This document shows, piece after piece, positions 25,161 to 38,066 of a stretch of 64,000 bases of DNA; within the stretch, counting starts at the first letter, position 1; each line of letters starts with the position of its first letter. The position numbers and the translations under genes are program-made. Below the pieces are notes generated by a model. That model worked only from the letters and a program-made list of their open reading frames with translations, was not told the origin of the DNA and searched no databases. This DNA is from Liquidambar formosana (taxonomy: Eukaryota; Streptophyta; Magnoliopsida; Saxifragales; Altingiaceae), in NCBI GenBank assembly GCA_039720395.1, contig CM077826.1, positions 14,999,962 through 15,063,961 on the forward strand, in the 5' to 3' direction.

Positions 25161-28100
25161 CGACAAGATCCCAACAACCAAACAGAATTTCCTTTCGTTT
25201 TCTTCCTCTTCTCTTCTTCTTCTGTCTACTTTCTCTCTCTATCTACTTTCTCTCTCTCTAACTTTGCTGCTGGTGGCGCAGAGTGGGGAGAAAAAGCGAA
25301 GCAGGGGGGGTGAGATGCGAAACGTAACGCTTTCGACAATGAAACAGACATTTTCGGAGACAGCTAGTGGTGAAAACCCATGGGAACTTCTCGCGATTTG
25401 CAGTGTGTAAGAGAAGTTTTTTTTCCTTCCACGCTTCCTTCCTCTATCTTACGTTTGGTCGCTGCTTTCATTTTTTTTTTCAAAACACCCACAGACGCAC
25501 ATGGGGGCCACTACCATCACACTATCTCTGTATATTACTATCATAGTGTGTGGGAAAGTCTATGGTACATTGAGCCTTCTACCCTTGCACATCAATGGTG
25601 TGCGATCATGTATCGATCAAGACCGTTAAAATAGATTCTAAAGTAAATATAGTTTTAGTTTTTACATATTTTAATGATGATGCGAAATGTTATGTGTCTT
25701 TACTTTTGTTTGAACCAACTGAGAATGTCCTTGCCATTTGAGTAAAAAATTAAAAAATAATTAAATCTTTGATGAATTAGGATTAAGGGACACAATTTTT
25801 TACGGCAATATGATTTTACTAAATTAAGAATAGAAAATAGAACTTGGCCACGTCCAACTTCTTGAATACTGTTGAATTTTGTGATTAATGGCTGAAAAAT
25901 TATGGTAAAATTTCTGTATTCTAGATAAAACCATTTTTAGATTGAGACTTCTTAATTCAAAATTTTCTTCCGATGTTACATGCAAAAGACACGAGTACAT
26001 AATTTCATATATATATATATATATATATATAAAAGGTGAGTTCTCAATCTAATAAAGGACTTGGATTCTTAATCCTAAGGGTGGATATAATGGTTTTGAG
26101 GCTTCCTACAAAATAAAGTCTTAGATTCAATTCTCATCGCTTTTCTTAAAGTTACTTTCATAAATTTTGTCCTATAATTGTCTAATGCATTTAAGATGGG
26201 AGGTTATATGTTCCCAGGAATTTAATCGGGATTGTTATTCAGACATACCACTTGTATATAAAATGATGGAGTCTTCTCAACTTTGATGAGGTCCGACTCA
26301 TTGTATAAAATTTGACGTATATACTTATTTTAAGATGGTATGTAGTTTTTCATGGACTTCCCTCCTTACGCTGCCGTATTTCCACTCCTATGAATATAGC
26401 CTTTTTGGGTGGGCCATACCGGCCCATACGTATGTATATTTAATATTTTTTACATTTATGTTCGATTGGGCGCCGATTTCGCCTGTGTCCTTACCCCTCT
26501 TTTCAACACTTTTGAATGTTCAACTCCCCTCTAAAGCCCTCCATTTGGTATCAATTCCCCCAAAATTTTTAAACTTCATCTCGTATCAACTTCTTATAAT
26601 AATATAGCTATCAATCCTCAAAAACATAAATAATTAAGTTTAATAAAAAATATATATATATATATATATTTTAGGCTGTATCTATGTCTCTATTAATAGG
26701 AAGAGGAGGCCAATGAGTTCAGTCTTCAATACTGCAATCTCAAAATTTTCGAGACGGGATGGAAACAATTCTAATGGGCTAATGGTTAGGGTGTAGGGTT
26801 GATACTAAAAATAAAGAATATAAATATATATACATATCGGGTTAGGATTATAGGACTTAATTTTTACACCTCATTTGATTTGTCAAATGGTGAGTAGAGT
26901 TTGTCATGTCAGCTTTTTGAAATACCGTTGAAGTATAGAAATAAAGTCCTCTGATTCTAACCCATATATGATACATATGCTCTAATACATAATAAGATAT
27001 GACATCACTATCATTACCAGTTATAAAAAGGATGAATTGTAGTACAATAAGAGCTTCTTTGGTTGTCCAAATGGAAATTATATAAAAAATTACAATGCAT
27101 TTTAATTCCATTGAAGACATAAATTCAGCACCTTGAATGAGACTATTTATAAAGGGTTAAAGTTATCACTATAATTGATGTTATATGGTCAAATTTTAAA
27201 AATTCAAGAAATGCTAACATTGTTAATTTCTACTTTCACTTATAATATTGGCCATCATTCTTTTGAATTTTTTCATTCGATTTAATAGATTTTCGCTTTT
27301 AATATTACGTAAAATATAATGAAATTATTTAATTTCCATTTGAACACCCGAACATATCCTAAGTGCACATTGAACTTATAATTCACTTTCATTCAAGAAT
27401 TCTGAGCACTATCCTCATAAGTGTCATTAATACCCCCAAGGCTCCAACTTCTTCAAAGCCAAGTCTCTCTGACACAATACCATGTACAAAAAGAGGTTGG
27501 TGGAATGTATTTCTCACCTAGAACCACACTGGCAACATTAAGGGGAAGAGTTCCCTTAGGAAACACTGTTGTTTATTTGCAATCAATGAATTGAAACCCC
27601 ACTTTTAAATGTTTTTAAGTCACACTTTTCAACTTTTAATGCAGGGCCAATCAATCCAAATGCCCACACATTTGTTTGATAGTTCAATCCCATGACGAAG
27701 CCATGCCACCCACCAATAAAATTATCGAGGCGTAGCTGTGTCACCTGCAATGGAAATTCCCAAATTGGAAATCATCCCATTGGACGACAAAAGCAAATGG
27801 ACCAATACCTATATAGTGATCTTCTGCCAACACTGTTCTCAAGTGACTTGTCTTGTTTTCATCCCTTTTTTTTTGGACTATAAAATTCTTGATAAAGAGA
27901 CTAGCAATAGTACAGATTTAGGGGTAAAAAGTAGAATAAACCATGATGAAGATGGAAACCTACCACCTAAAAACCAAGTCCAGCTGAATTTTTTATGCAC
28001 AATTCATGTGATCAAATTGGTGAAATGATTAGTGTAAGCTAGTAAGAGCTGATCAAATTTTGTTACTAGACGTCAATTCAGATGAAGACAGATAAATTAT

Positions 28101-29529
28101 TCCATGTGCTAGGCACATGAGTCTTACCAGACATATAGCACCCATCAATGCATGCTCGGATCTGGCAAGTGCATAGAAATTGTTCCTTAACGTGTTGATG
28201 ACACTAGTTGAAAGGTGCCCGTGTGATGAATGGGGTGGCCACTCGTGGTCAAGTTAAGATTTATCTTGTCGTTTGGAAAAAATAGAAGAGAAAGAACCTT
28301 TATATTTGTTCCTTAGTAATTCATTGGATGTCTCCAAGAGGATGATCCTTCCATATCTGATTTTGAGTAATTATTAACTCATAATTTGATAAACTAGAGG
28401 GGATGATACATACAATATGTGTGTGCACAAAACACCCCAAATATCCTATTATAATGCTAGAGAAATAATAGAAAATCGTGAATAATGGCTAGTTTGTTCG
28501 ATTTCAAATTATTATGCTATTACCATCGTATTCTTTTTAGGATTAATATTTAAGTTATAATATAATGATTGGGGGCTATTTTTTTATTTTTTATTTTTTG
28601 ATTTACTATTAGAGGTATTCTAAACTTTACTCCCGCTGAGATTTCGACCCAGACTATTCCCCTAACATAAGTTATAATATAATGATTGCGGGCTATTTTT
28701 AGACATTCATTTTTCGTAGAACATACAAAATATTCTTAGTGTATTTTAGAGAGTTCCATATAAAAAGTGTAACGCGGAGTTATATACTTAGAAAAACATT
28801 AAATATTATTAATGCTAATCATAGATAAGCCAAAACAGTAGGGTAGGAATCATTTGGGTTTTCCTCAAAGTTTCAATATTTGGAAAACACAAGAGAAGAT
28901 AATGTCCAATATCTGTCTAGGGGCAGTGAGGTTTGGCCTCATGGGGCATGGCCGTTTGTAGATGAACACGTGATGAAACCAAAAGCATGGGATGTGATTC
29001 CAAAAAACAGTTGTGGAAAAAAAAAAATACAACACAAAAATTGTTGCCACACCTACTAATGTAAACATGACCATGTGGACTCACTTCTTATGTGGTCCAG
29101 TTTGGTCCTTGGTCTTCTTGATTTTGGGACCATATATTAAATAATTAATTTTGGTATCGTGGGGCAGGTGTCGGTTCTACATGGAGAGTATATTAAATCA
29201 ATTGTTTACACCATGGAGTAGAGATAGAAGTCCTATTTCAATGCATTATGGTGCATAAATTTCCTTGGTTGGTAGGCCTACCAATCATTGATGTCAGAAT
29301 AGGAAGGCAACAGTTTTAGAGAGCCCTACATGACAAGTTTAATTGTAAGTGGGGCAGTCCAAAATTCTATGAATATATGGATGAGACACATGGAATGGGT
29401 GTTTAATCTTGTAATATATGGAATATTTTATGAAAAAATAAATCTAAATCATCTGATGGGCATCATTCTGCTAATTATTCTCATGTCATTCATCTTTTTG
29501 CTTCTCTTTCACTTTCATTCTGATATCAT
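25160..29529. other. Gene-free intergenic stretch
   Basis: I see no supported gene. There are (AT)n microsatellites at 26008-26032 and about 26649-26669, CT-rich low-complexity DNA at about 25195-25260, and a ~30-bp motif (AAGTTATAATATAATGATTG) repeated near 28552 and 28669. The ORFs here are short and domain-free. Confidence 0.6.
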
Positions 29530-29535
29530 ATATGT

Positions 29536-29766
29536 GTCATGGAAACCTCCTCAATGTCCTTGTGTGAAAATCAATTTGGATGGTGCTTCTCTTGGTAATC
29601 CGAGAATTGGTGGGGTTATTTGGGTTTTGGGATACAAAAGTGTCTTTATCTTGGGTTTTGCGATTACTATTTTAGGGAAGCTGCTTGCCATTAGATTTGG
29701 TTTTGTTATTTTCATTTTCATTGACTTTGGATTCTTTGCTTGTATTTTGGTGTACTTGAATTTTTA
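29536..29766 (+). pseudogene. LINE-type RNase H domain fragment
   Basis: The reading frame contains the pattern WKPP...VKINLDGASLGNP..GG, then LGFA...LAIRFG. This is the start of the plant non-LTR retrotransposon RNase H domain (RVT_3 type): the first catalytic Asp lies in the LDGAS motif, followed by the GNP/GG loop. The downstream catalytic part is absent, replaced by a hydrophobic low-complexity tail before the stop. No reverse transcriptase is recognisable upstream. It is a dead fragment. Confidence 0.75.
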
Positions 29767-29769
29767 AAA

Positions 29770-32700
29770 TTGTAACACATTGGAATAGAGAAGTATTCAA
29801 CAGCTTTAAAACAATCTTAAAAACCTAAATACACCCAAGTGTAAGTAGATGATCAAAACTCGTCTTCGTTTCACACTCTAATTGTGAGTTTCACATATTC
29901 ATTTGGAAACCTATTTGTTAGTACCATTTAATTTCATTCACCGACGTAGGACTCATATGCTATGGCACAAGAAATGACTCAACGATTGGCTAGGACTCTT
30001 GGCTGAGTTTTTTTTTTTGGGTACAATTGGATGGTTCAAATTCCAAATCCATCATACTCCTATATTTTGCCCCACCCTCCTTCCTTCCTTCCCTCCCTCC
30101 CTCTCTCGATTGCCATTAGACTAGCCTTAGTAGCTTAACTCTTGGCTGAGTTTTGACAATGTCAGGATTTCTTCGATCTTGTTTACCAGGGAGGCAAAGC
30201 TTATAACTGATCGTTGAGTGAAAAAATCAATTACCACTAACTTGTCACAAACTGTGATCAATTACCACTTAAAATAGATACTTTTATTTTCGGTATCTCT
30301 CTATATTTTGTAAGGAGAGGTTGAGAATTTGAAACTTGATCTCGGCATCACAAAAAAGTGGAATGAGAGGAGACACCTATCCGGTGCGGTAGATTGGAAC
30401 AAAAGAGAGAGGCTAGGGCATCTTCAAATGGTAACCATCAGCTTTTCCTTATTTAGTTTTAGATTTTTGGTTGATGGGTAAGCAATTGTAATACATGTCT
30501 AACCATATACCCTTATCACCCTCCACCCACCATTACCAAAAAAAAAAAAAAATTTTGAAGGAAAGAAAGTGTCTAACCAATGGGTGGCTGTTCAAAAGTG
30601 ACCCACACTTTTAAATTCTAGTGTTGAAATTATAAGTTTCGAATCATTTATTTAATGCCTCACAAAATGGTAAAATGCGTGCATCATTAACATCTTAATC
30701 TTAGAACTACCCAATTAATTTTGGAACGGATGGCCCGTACCAAAGTTCTTGTTTAATTTTTCCTTGTGTTCACATTACAGTTTGCAATTGGCTTCATGTG
30801 ATTTCATTATTTTTGTGGTTTGGTTCGCCTGTTCATTGTTGTTTATTTTTTTTATTAAAAAGATCAAAGAATAAAAGAGAATATCTAAAATCCAACTAGC
30901 TCGGCATCCTAAGAAATCTCAATATCATGAGCTTAGTTGCTTACTAAGTTACTATTCAAAATATTATTAAGAAAAAGAAAAAGAAAACATGAAAAAGGAA
31001 AAGAAAAAGAAAACATGAAAGTGTGGGGCATGCAATTAATATAAACCGTCGGATTAGGTGATGATGTGATTGTATATTTACTGATGACCCCATTTTTGGC
31101 CAAGCTGATTTCATGAGGATGAAGGGCTTGCTATTATATTTATGGATTTTGGAAGTACCTATTTTTTTTTCTTCAAAGAGCTAAAAAATGCAATTTTAAT
31201 TTTTCAAAGACAATAGAGTGCTTCAAAATATTGCTAACTAATGATGCCTAAACTATTGCAGCACTCCTAAAAATAAGGTTGATGAAATGCCATGAACCTC
31301 GATCAAATCTGTAATATTTTGTGTTTCGGAGTTGATGAATAGAGCAATTAATTAGAGTTCATGGTGGGGTTGAAGTTTCGGTCCCGACATAGCTGTAGTG
31401 GGATCCCCTAGAGATTAACTGTGGGTTACTAAGGAGCAATACTCCTTAGCGGATATGTGAAGTCACCTATTTGTACACCCATTTTTGGCACCAAAAAGGC
31501 AAAAAAAGACCTCTTATTACTTAGTATTTGCATTGTAATGTCGTGTACTAGCATACATTATATCATTTATTATTGATGGACTTTCAGCAATATGTGATTA
31601 GATGAGATTTGGTTAGAGATTAGTTAGAGAGAGCTGCATGGGATGACCCATTTGAATTTAATTTCATCTGCTTATCGTTACTAAAAAAAATCCAAATCCT
31701 TATCAGTGCAGTCACTTTTTTCATTTCTTTGAGCAGAATATGGATATTTTGTTACAATTTTTTAAATCTTCTTGCCACTAATTCATTTTCACAATATCAT
31801 TTTCGTTGTCAAGACATTGGGGAGCATGATGATCCAATTAAGGAGGCAGGTCAAGCATGGGCAGATAGCACGATAAATAAATTATTTAAAAATTAAAAAT
31901 GCACCAAAAAATTTATATGATACGTGCGCACATCATCTTTTTATTTGTGTTATATAATTATATATAGTGTGTATTTAATAATAAAATGGTTCTATCAAAA
32001 TAATAATAATAATAATAATAATAATAAAGTGGTACAAATGATTTAAAACTACCCAATTACTAATTCATATAGTTTATGGTCCAAAAAAATTGTTAATTAA
32101 TTAAGTATGAAAAGCCCCCACCTAACAATAAGCTTTTTCTTAGACGGGCGGCTACGATTTCAATTCATCATAGTCAAAGTCATTAAGATTAACAATACAC
32201 TTGACCACATTATTAAGTTATTTTACAAAGGAAGAGGAGAATAATTTAATTTGGTTTGGTGGCCTCATCGAGTCAAGTGGATCACAGTGAATTTAGTCTG
32301 GGACTACCTCTAGCTATAGGTTAGGAGATGGAATGGCGACAGAAGGTGAAATTGGTGATCATCTCTTGACTCTCAGACGAGAAACAGAATATACAATCAT
32401 TTTATAATTGAAGGATTAATAAGATAAAAACGGGTCTCTATGGAATTTCGAACCCAGATGTAGGGATGTGGGGTGTGATGTTGCAAGCTTTTTACAGAAA
32501 AAATGATAAAACTTGCTAGAAATAGACTGTAGCTTGCATAGGAAGCATTAGGTTTCCAAAAGGGCTGGATATTGTGGCCAGCAATGAACCAATCAATGTT
32601 TTTCCTTCCATCATTCCTTTCTTTTGAGGTGGATTTCCATTTTGCTGGTGCCCTTTATATGAAACCATTGAAGTGGTGGCCCTAGTATAGCAGGTTGCAA

Positions 32701-34900
32701 ACTAAATTGACTGAACCCATTAGACCTTTGGTTCTAGCTGGGATTGCAGACCCAAGGCCAAGCTCAATTTTAGTGCTTGATCACATGGGGATCATAGAAC
32801 TCAATTATTGAGACTGGTTTTGGTTAATTAAAGATGGCTTAAGGAATGGCAACAGAGTTGGTTTGGGACTAGGTGGGCTTAGCCCCCTAAAACCTGACCT
32901 GGTTAAATAGAATCCCAACCTGACCTTGGCTCGAATTCGACTTGGCTTCAAAACTAGATCTCATCCCAAATCCGTCCCTCACCTAATTACATATTAACCA
33001 ATTATTCGCAGGACAAGTTAGCCAAATAACCCGATTAAATGTGCTTATTGTAATTTGAGCCTGGGTGAAGGCCATTTGAGTTTAAAACCATGACCCTATA
33101 TTCAACATAAGTATGATGGGTCATTACTCATTAGCCACCACCCAAACAAAAACAAAAAAAAAGAAGCCACCCCTTGGTATGATGGGTGGGGTATTTGACT
33201 TGTCCAATAAAAATTCTGTTCCTCTCTACTTTTTCTGTGCTATGGGCTTCGACATATATTTGCAAATGGTGGGCTGTGAACGTGATCTGGTCCAATAGTA
33301 AAAATGGACTCAGCTTATATTCACTTCAATTGTTTTTCAACCAATCTTGTGTGATGTATAGGGTGTACTCGGTAAAGGGAAAAAGAGAAAAGTAGGGAGG
33401 GAAAGAAAATTTAAAAAAAAACTAGACTGAAACACAATAGCATTATTAATTTTTTCCAACTGTATTTGGATGCAGAATTTGGAGTCAGGATGAGATTTTA
33501 GATTTCGTTAAGATGAATAAATTTATTTGGAAGTTAAAGACAGAGATTTGTGAAATTTTGGATGGGATTCAAACCCATTTGAATAGACATTATTTACAAA
33601 ATTCCATGGATGAATTTTATAAAAGACAATTTAGATCACCACCACAGTCTACAGACCATCATCATCACCACCACCCTAGCCCACGTTTATTGTTCTTGAG
33701 CTCAACAATGTGTTACAAACATAATCTACAAGGCTACAACTTAAGATAGACACAACCTATGCCCTTTCTCCATTTGTAATTACAGAAGAAGTCACAAATC
33801 CCACCAAATTTTGATGTTGACGAGGCTTAGTGTGCGTTTGGTGTACTGTTTCAAAATAGGTCTTTCGGAAAAATGAATTTTTAGAAAGGTATTTGAAAGA
33901 AAAATCGATGTTTGGTGAATACATATTTTGAAAGTTATCTTGTGTCAAAAATGTTAGAAAGTAAAGATAAATTTGAAAATACATTTTGTCCTTTTGCAAT
34001 CGGCATTTTGAAGGGGTAGCTTTTCCCAATTTATTGTTTAGAAGAAATAATGTTTTGTTAAAGACCTTTTAAATAGCTCACCAAACATTTTTAAAATATG
34101 TAAACTGATTTTTAAATCTCAAAAAACCTTTTAAACTCTCCCAATCAATGTAAACACACACTCTTAATGTTGTCACCAAACACCAATCTCTGCAACATAC
34201 TCTAAAAGTTTTCTGGGTACTTAATTAGGCTAGTGCTTAATAAAATCATTAAAATTGGATGATTGGGTCCTATGATGAAGTAGAGAACACGTTGGAGGGG
34301 GAGAGGGAGGAAAAAAGAGACGAAGTGGTTGAACTAATATCTTAATTTTATAATGTAAAGACGAAAATTAAAAAAATAATAATATAAAGACACAAATGTG
34401 AGTTTTGTATATACAAGAACTTTGAGACAAAAACTTAAATATAGATCAAGAGACTAACATTAAAAAGATTTAAAGTGAAGACAAACTTTGTTTTTTGTAC
34501 GAATATATGTATTTTGGGGAGGGGGGGGTTGGGTGGAAGTGGAATAATCTTTCATATAATCTCATGCAGGCATATATATAATTATATATATATAAATGGG
34601 ACAAGATCCATAAACTCATAAAAAGCACTTAATTTTTGACACAATTTAGGGTGATCACGCTCGGCATATCCTCGAGTATTCCATTCAATTATGGCCGTCT
34701 GTGAGCAATATACATGCATTTACGTGCGTACGCGTGTTGCTTATGAACGGCCATGATTGAGTAAGATATTCATCTTCCCACAGCATTGCACCCACGACGT
34801 GTGCCTATATGCGGTAAAAGCTCATTAACAGTGTTTTTTGAACACCGTAAAAACCTTATTTTATTGTAGTGAGATATTCTACATATGATCAAAATTTTAT
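29770..34900. other. Gene-free intergenic stretch
   Basis: AT-rich DNA with CT-rich low complexity at 30075-30105, a poly-A tract at 30538-30552, an (AAT)n microsatellite at about 32000-32027 and a GAAAAAGAAAAAG repeat at 30970-31010. A possible small hAT-type MITE may lie at about 33827-34166 (GTGTGCGTTT / inverted GTGTGTGTTT ends), but its TIRs are short. No coding gene is supported. Confidence 0.5.
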
Positions 34901-34913
34901 CTATATCTATATG

Positions 34914-35364
34914 CATAGTTATTAAACCCGGACCGGTCATTGACTCGGTCTAGAGGTCGGGTCACCGGGTCATTGGTTCAACCGTCGGGTCACCGGTTGG
35001 ACCAGTCATATAATTAAAATAATAATAAATAATTAAAATAATACCAAAAAATAAAATGTATATATTTAGACCTTAAATAATATGTGTTGTGAAGTTTTTC
35101 ACATAAGTACTAAGTGGTCTAGTGGTTAAGAACTCCTTTGGGGTGTACATTCATGTTTCTAATTCTCATATACGTGAAATATAAGAATTTTTAAGTATTA
35201 GTATCGGTCCAACTAAACCGGTTTGCATCCGGTTCGCATAAAAAACCGGTGGTTTAAACTTGTTTAATCCGGTTCGTTTGAGTTGCATGCCATTCCGATC
35301 TAATTAAAAACCCGAACCGGTCTGGTGTCCGATTCACCGGTCCGGTCCGGATTAAATAGCAGTG
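34914..35364. mobile_element. hAT-type MITE (451 bp) with perfect 8-bp target duplication
   Basis: The ends begin CA and form imperfect TIRs (left CATAGTTATTAAACCCGG, inverted right CACTGCTATTTAATCCGG), followed by CCGGT-rich subterminal repeats. The element is flanked by identical 8-bp direct repeats, TCTATATG at 34906-34913 and 35365-35372. An 8-bp duplication and CA-starting TIRs are the hAT hallmarks. No transposase is encoded. At 35105-35160 it contains a tRNA-like A-box stretch (TGGTCTAGTGGTTAAGA). Confidence 0.88.
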
Positions 35365-36990
35365 TCTATATGTACGTGGGGGGATTTCAAATGCCTTTTT
35401 CTTTCTTCCTTTTTTCCTTTTTTTTTTTTGGAGGGGGGGGAGGATGTCCATACCAACCCCTCCCTCATGAGGATGATGGCATGGAGGTGGTCATTTTTGG
35501 TGGTGTATTTGTAAATGGTGCATCAACAATGTATCATTACAACTATAAATGGTGGTGGTGATCAAAGTATGAAAATATAATCATAATAATAGCAGATGCC
35601 ATTAATTAACAATAGAAAAGAAAAGAGATGTAGTGACGATTGATGATCGATTGAACATTGGTGATTGTTGATCATTGGACATTATAATCCTGCGGTTAGT
35701 AAGAGCCAAAGCTTGATAAGTAACCTAATTGTATAATCGATTCACAAGAGCAATCGACGAATGATGACATTACATTAATCAAGTCCTACATAATAGGTTA
35801 AGTCAACATTAAACAAAGTTGATGTTCTAATCACGTGCTTCCAAATAATTATTTTTTAATTAAATTAAGAAACCCGCTAAACTTTAAAATTTTCCAGTAT
35901 TTTTACTCACCAATTAGCTTACAATACTTGGGCAGAAATCACCTGACCCTCATAGACGGGAATCAATGAAAATGACCTGAGGAAAATTGTGTCACAACCA
36001 CTGTTAACAAGTATTGAAAATAAGGTATTGTAATTTTGTCGTTGAGACCAGTATTTCGTCTTTCTCGCAGGAGACGTCGGGCGTCAGTTTTCAAAGTAAT
36101 ATCTTCTTAAAAAATTAGAGCAATGCTGCAGATCATCCCATAGAGATGCGATCAAGTCTACGCGCATGATGACTTATTCATCGTCCAACATTTTCTTGTA
36201 GAAAATAAGAAAAGGCCTATTTTCTAATTTTCAATACCTCTTATATATAAATGTGCACCATTGGCACAATTCCTCCTTTCGTAAAAGAGGGGGTGAAAAC
36301 AAAACAAAAAAAAGGAGTGAAAATAGGTTTTCTCAAAGTTTATTTATGCTATGTTTGGTAGGGAGAATGGTAAAATGGGAGGAAGGAAATGTTAGAAGAA
36401 TGGACTTTCTATCCCTGGGAAGAGAAGTCCTCTTTCTTTTCTGTGTGTTTGGTAGGATAGATGGAATGATAATTTTCATTTTTCCTCTTTTCCTTCTTTT
36501 GTGTTCGGTAGGATAGGTGGATAGATATTAAAAATTATGATTTTATTTTTCTACCTTCATATGTAAAAAAATGTGAGGGTAATATAATCATTTTAACAAA
36601 ATCCAATATTTCCCTCCACCTTTCCCCCTAAAATTGAATGGGATGAGAAAATGGTGATTTGGGGTGATTCACTCTCCCCCTCCCCTTTCCCTCTTACCTA
36701 ACACACCCCGGCCTTAACCCCTTTCCCGTCATTTTTTCCTCTTTCCCCTTCCATCCTCCCATAAATCCCTCGCACCTAAATCCCTCGTGCCAATCATAGG
36801 GTAGACTAATCAAGCAAATATTAATTTGTCCTTAACGGACGACTTGGTGAATGGGGGTGGTTGAACTGTTGAAGACCGGCCTCGGAGACTTCCAACTTCC
36901 AACCATTGCCTCTCTTATTCCAAGTTAATCCCAAAAATTAAGCCACCTTAATTTCTTTCTTTCCTCCCTTTTTTTATTTTATTTTTTCCC
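35365..36990. other. Intergenic stretch upstream of CXE18
   Basis: No gene is supported. At about 36345-36717 there is a possible MITE with repeated GTGTTTGGTAGG-type motifs at one end and an inverted CCTAACACACCCCGGCC motif at the other. Just upstream of the CXE18 TATA the DNA is CT-rich and T-rich. Confidence 0.45.
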
Positions 36991-37000
36991 TTCTTCTTCT

Positions 37001-37008
37001 TTTATAAG
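37001..37008 (+). promoter_or_regulatory. TATA box of the CXE18 gene
   Basis: TTTATAAG lies about 30 bp before the first ATG (37032) and 42 bp before the second (37044). With normal TATA spacing, transcription would start around 37030-37038. That makes the second ATG the more likely initiator. Confidence 0.5.
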
Positions 37009-37031
37009 TAGCAGCTCGCATATACACACAC

Positions 37032-38066
37032 ATGCACACACACATGTCCACTGTGACCCCAAAATCCCCTGCCCTTCCATGGAAGGCACGGCTGTTTCTG
37101 ACCACGTTTACCTTCGCCGTCGACGCATCCCGCCGCTCCAACGGTACTATCAACCGCTTCCTCAGCAACTTCCTTGACCTCAAAGTCTCTCCCTCCAAAA
37201 AACCCATCAATGGCGTGACAAGCCTCGATGTCACCGTCGACCCCTCCCGCAATCTCTGGTTCCGCCTCTATATCCCCGCCGCCGAAGTTTCCGGTAGCCA
37301 CGTCAGCCTTCCCGTGATCATTTTCTTCCATGGTGGCGGCTTCGCGTTCCTCGCCGCCGATTCGAAACCGAGTGACGACTTTTGCCGACGGCTCGCGGGT
37401 GAACTCCGCGCGGTCGTCGTCTCCGTCAACTACCGTCTCTCGCCGGAACATCGCTATCCTTGTCAGTACGAAGACGGGTTCGATGTGCTTAAATTCGTGG
37501 ACGAAAGGGGTTTCGACGAGTTTTTACCGGTGAACGCGGATTTGAGCCGGTGTTTTCTCGCAGGAGACAGCGCCGGCAGCAACTTGGCACACCACGTGGC
37601 CGTTAAAGTGGGCGGGTACGACCAGCTTCGAGAGGTGAAAGTCATCGGACTCATGGCGATACAGCCGTTTTTCGGCGGGGAAGAAAGGACGGAGTCGGAG
37701 ATGAAACTGGTCGGGATGCCGATCATATCGGTGGAGCGTACGGACTGGCTGTGGAAGGCGTTCTTGCCGGAGGGAGCTGACCGAGACCATCCGGTGGTGA
37801 ATGTTTTCGGGCCGAAATCTGCCGATATCTCAGGGGTCAAGTTTCCGGCTACGGTGGTGTTCGTTGGCGGGTTCGATCCGTTACAAGACTGGCAGAAGCG
37901 ATACTACGAGGGGTTAAAGAAATCTGGAAAAGAAGTCCACTTGATTGAGTATCCAAACGCGACTCACGGTTTTTATGCCTTCCAAGAATTCCCTGAATCT
38001 TCTTTGCTTATCACGGAATTGAGGGCTTTCCTGGAAAAGCAATCAGCTAAGAAATCGATGATCTAG
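37032..38066 (+). CDS. CXE18: Probable carboxylesterase, CXE18 type (GID1-like alpha/beta hydrolase)
   Basis: A single-exon gene of 344 aa from ATG 37032, or 340 aa from ATG 37044. It belongs to the plant hormone-sensitive-lipase-like carboxylesterases, which hydrolyse short esters, mostly in cytosol or nucleus. Visible motifs are the oxyanion-hole HGGGF (residues 100-104), the nucleophile elbow GDSAG (Ser180), the acid Asp282 in GGFDPL and catalytic His312 in THGFYAF, so the triad is complete. Its N-terminal LPWK and NADLSRCF, IQPFFGGEERTE and DPLQDWQ segments match Arabidopsis CXE18 as I recall it, rather than the GID1 gibberellin receptors, which lose the catalytic His. The gene is much more GC-rich than its flanks. 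It converges with TMM, and its substrate is unknown. Confidence 0.92.
   Translation: MHTHMSTVTPKSPALPWKARLFLTTFTFAVDASRRSNGTINRFLSNFLDLKVSPSKKPINGVTSLDVTVDPSRNLWFRLYIPAAEVSGSHVSLPVIIFFHGGGFAFLAADSKPSDDFCRRLAGELRAVVVSVNYRLSPEHRYPCQYEDGFDVLKFVDERGFDEFLPVNADLSRCFLAGDSAGSNLAHHVAVKVGGYDQLREVKVIGLMAIQPFFGGEERTESEMKLVGMPIISVERTDWLWKAFLPEGADRDHPVVNVFGPKSADISGVKFPATVVFVGGFDPLQDWQKRYYEGLKKSGKEVHLIEYPNATHGFYAFQEFPESSLLITELRAFLEKQSAKKSMI

Noticed and set aside
29330..29535. N-terminal part of the ORF preceding the RNase H fragment
   Set aside because: It is hydrophobic low-complexity sequence with no reverse-transcriptase motif, so only the RNase H part is called.
33827..34166. hAT MITE with GTGTGCGTTT ends
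   Set aside because: TIRs are only ~12 bp and the flanking 8-mers differ, so not listed as a firm feature.
37002..37840. Long minus-strand ORFs across the CXE18 gene
   Set aside because: They are antisense shadows of a GC-rich coding exon and show no domain.
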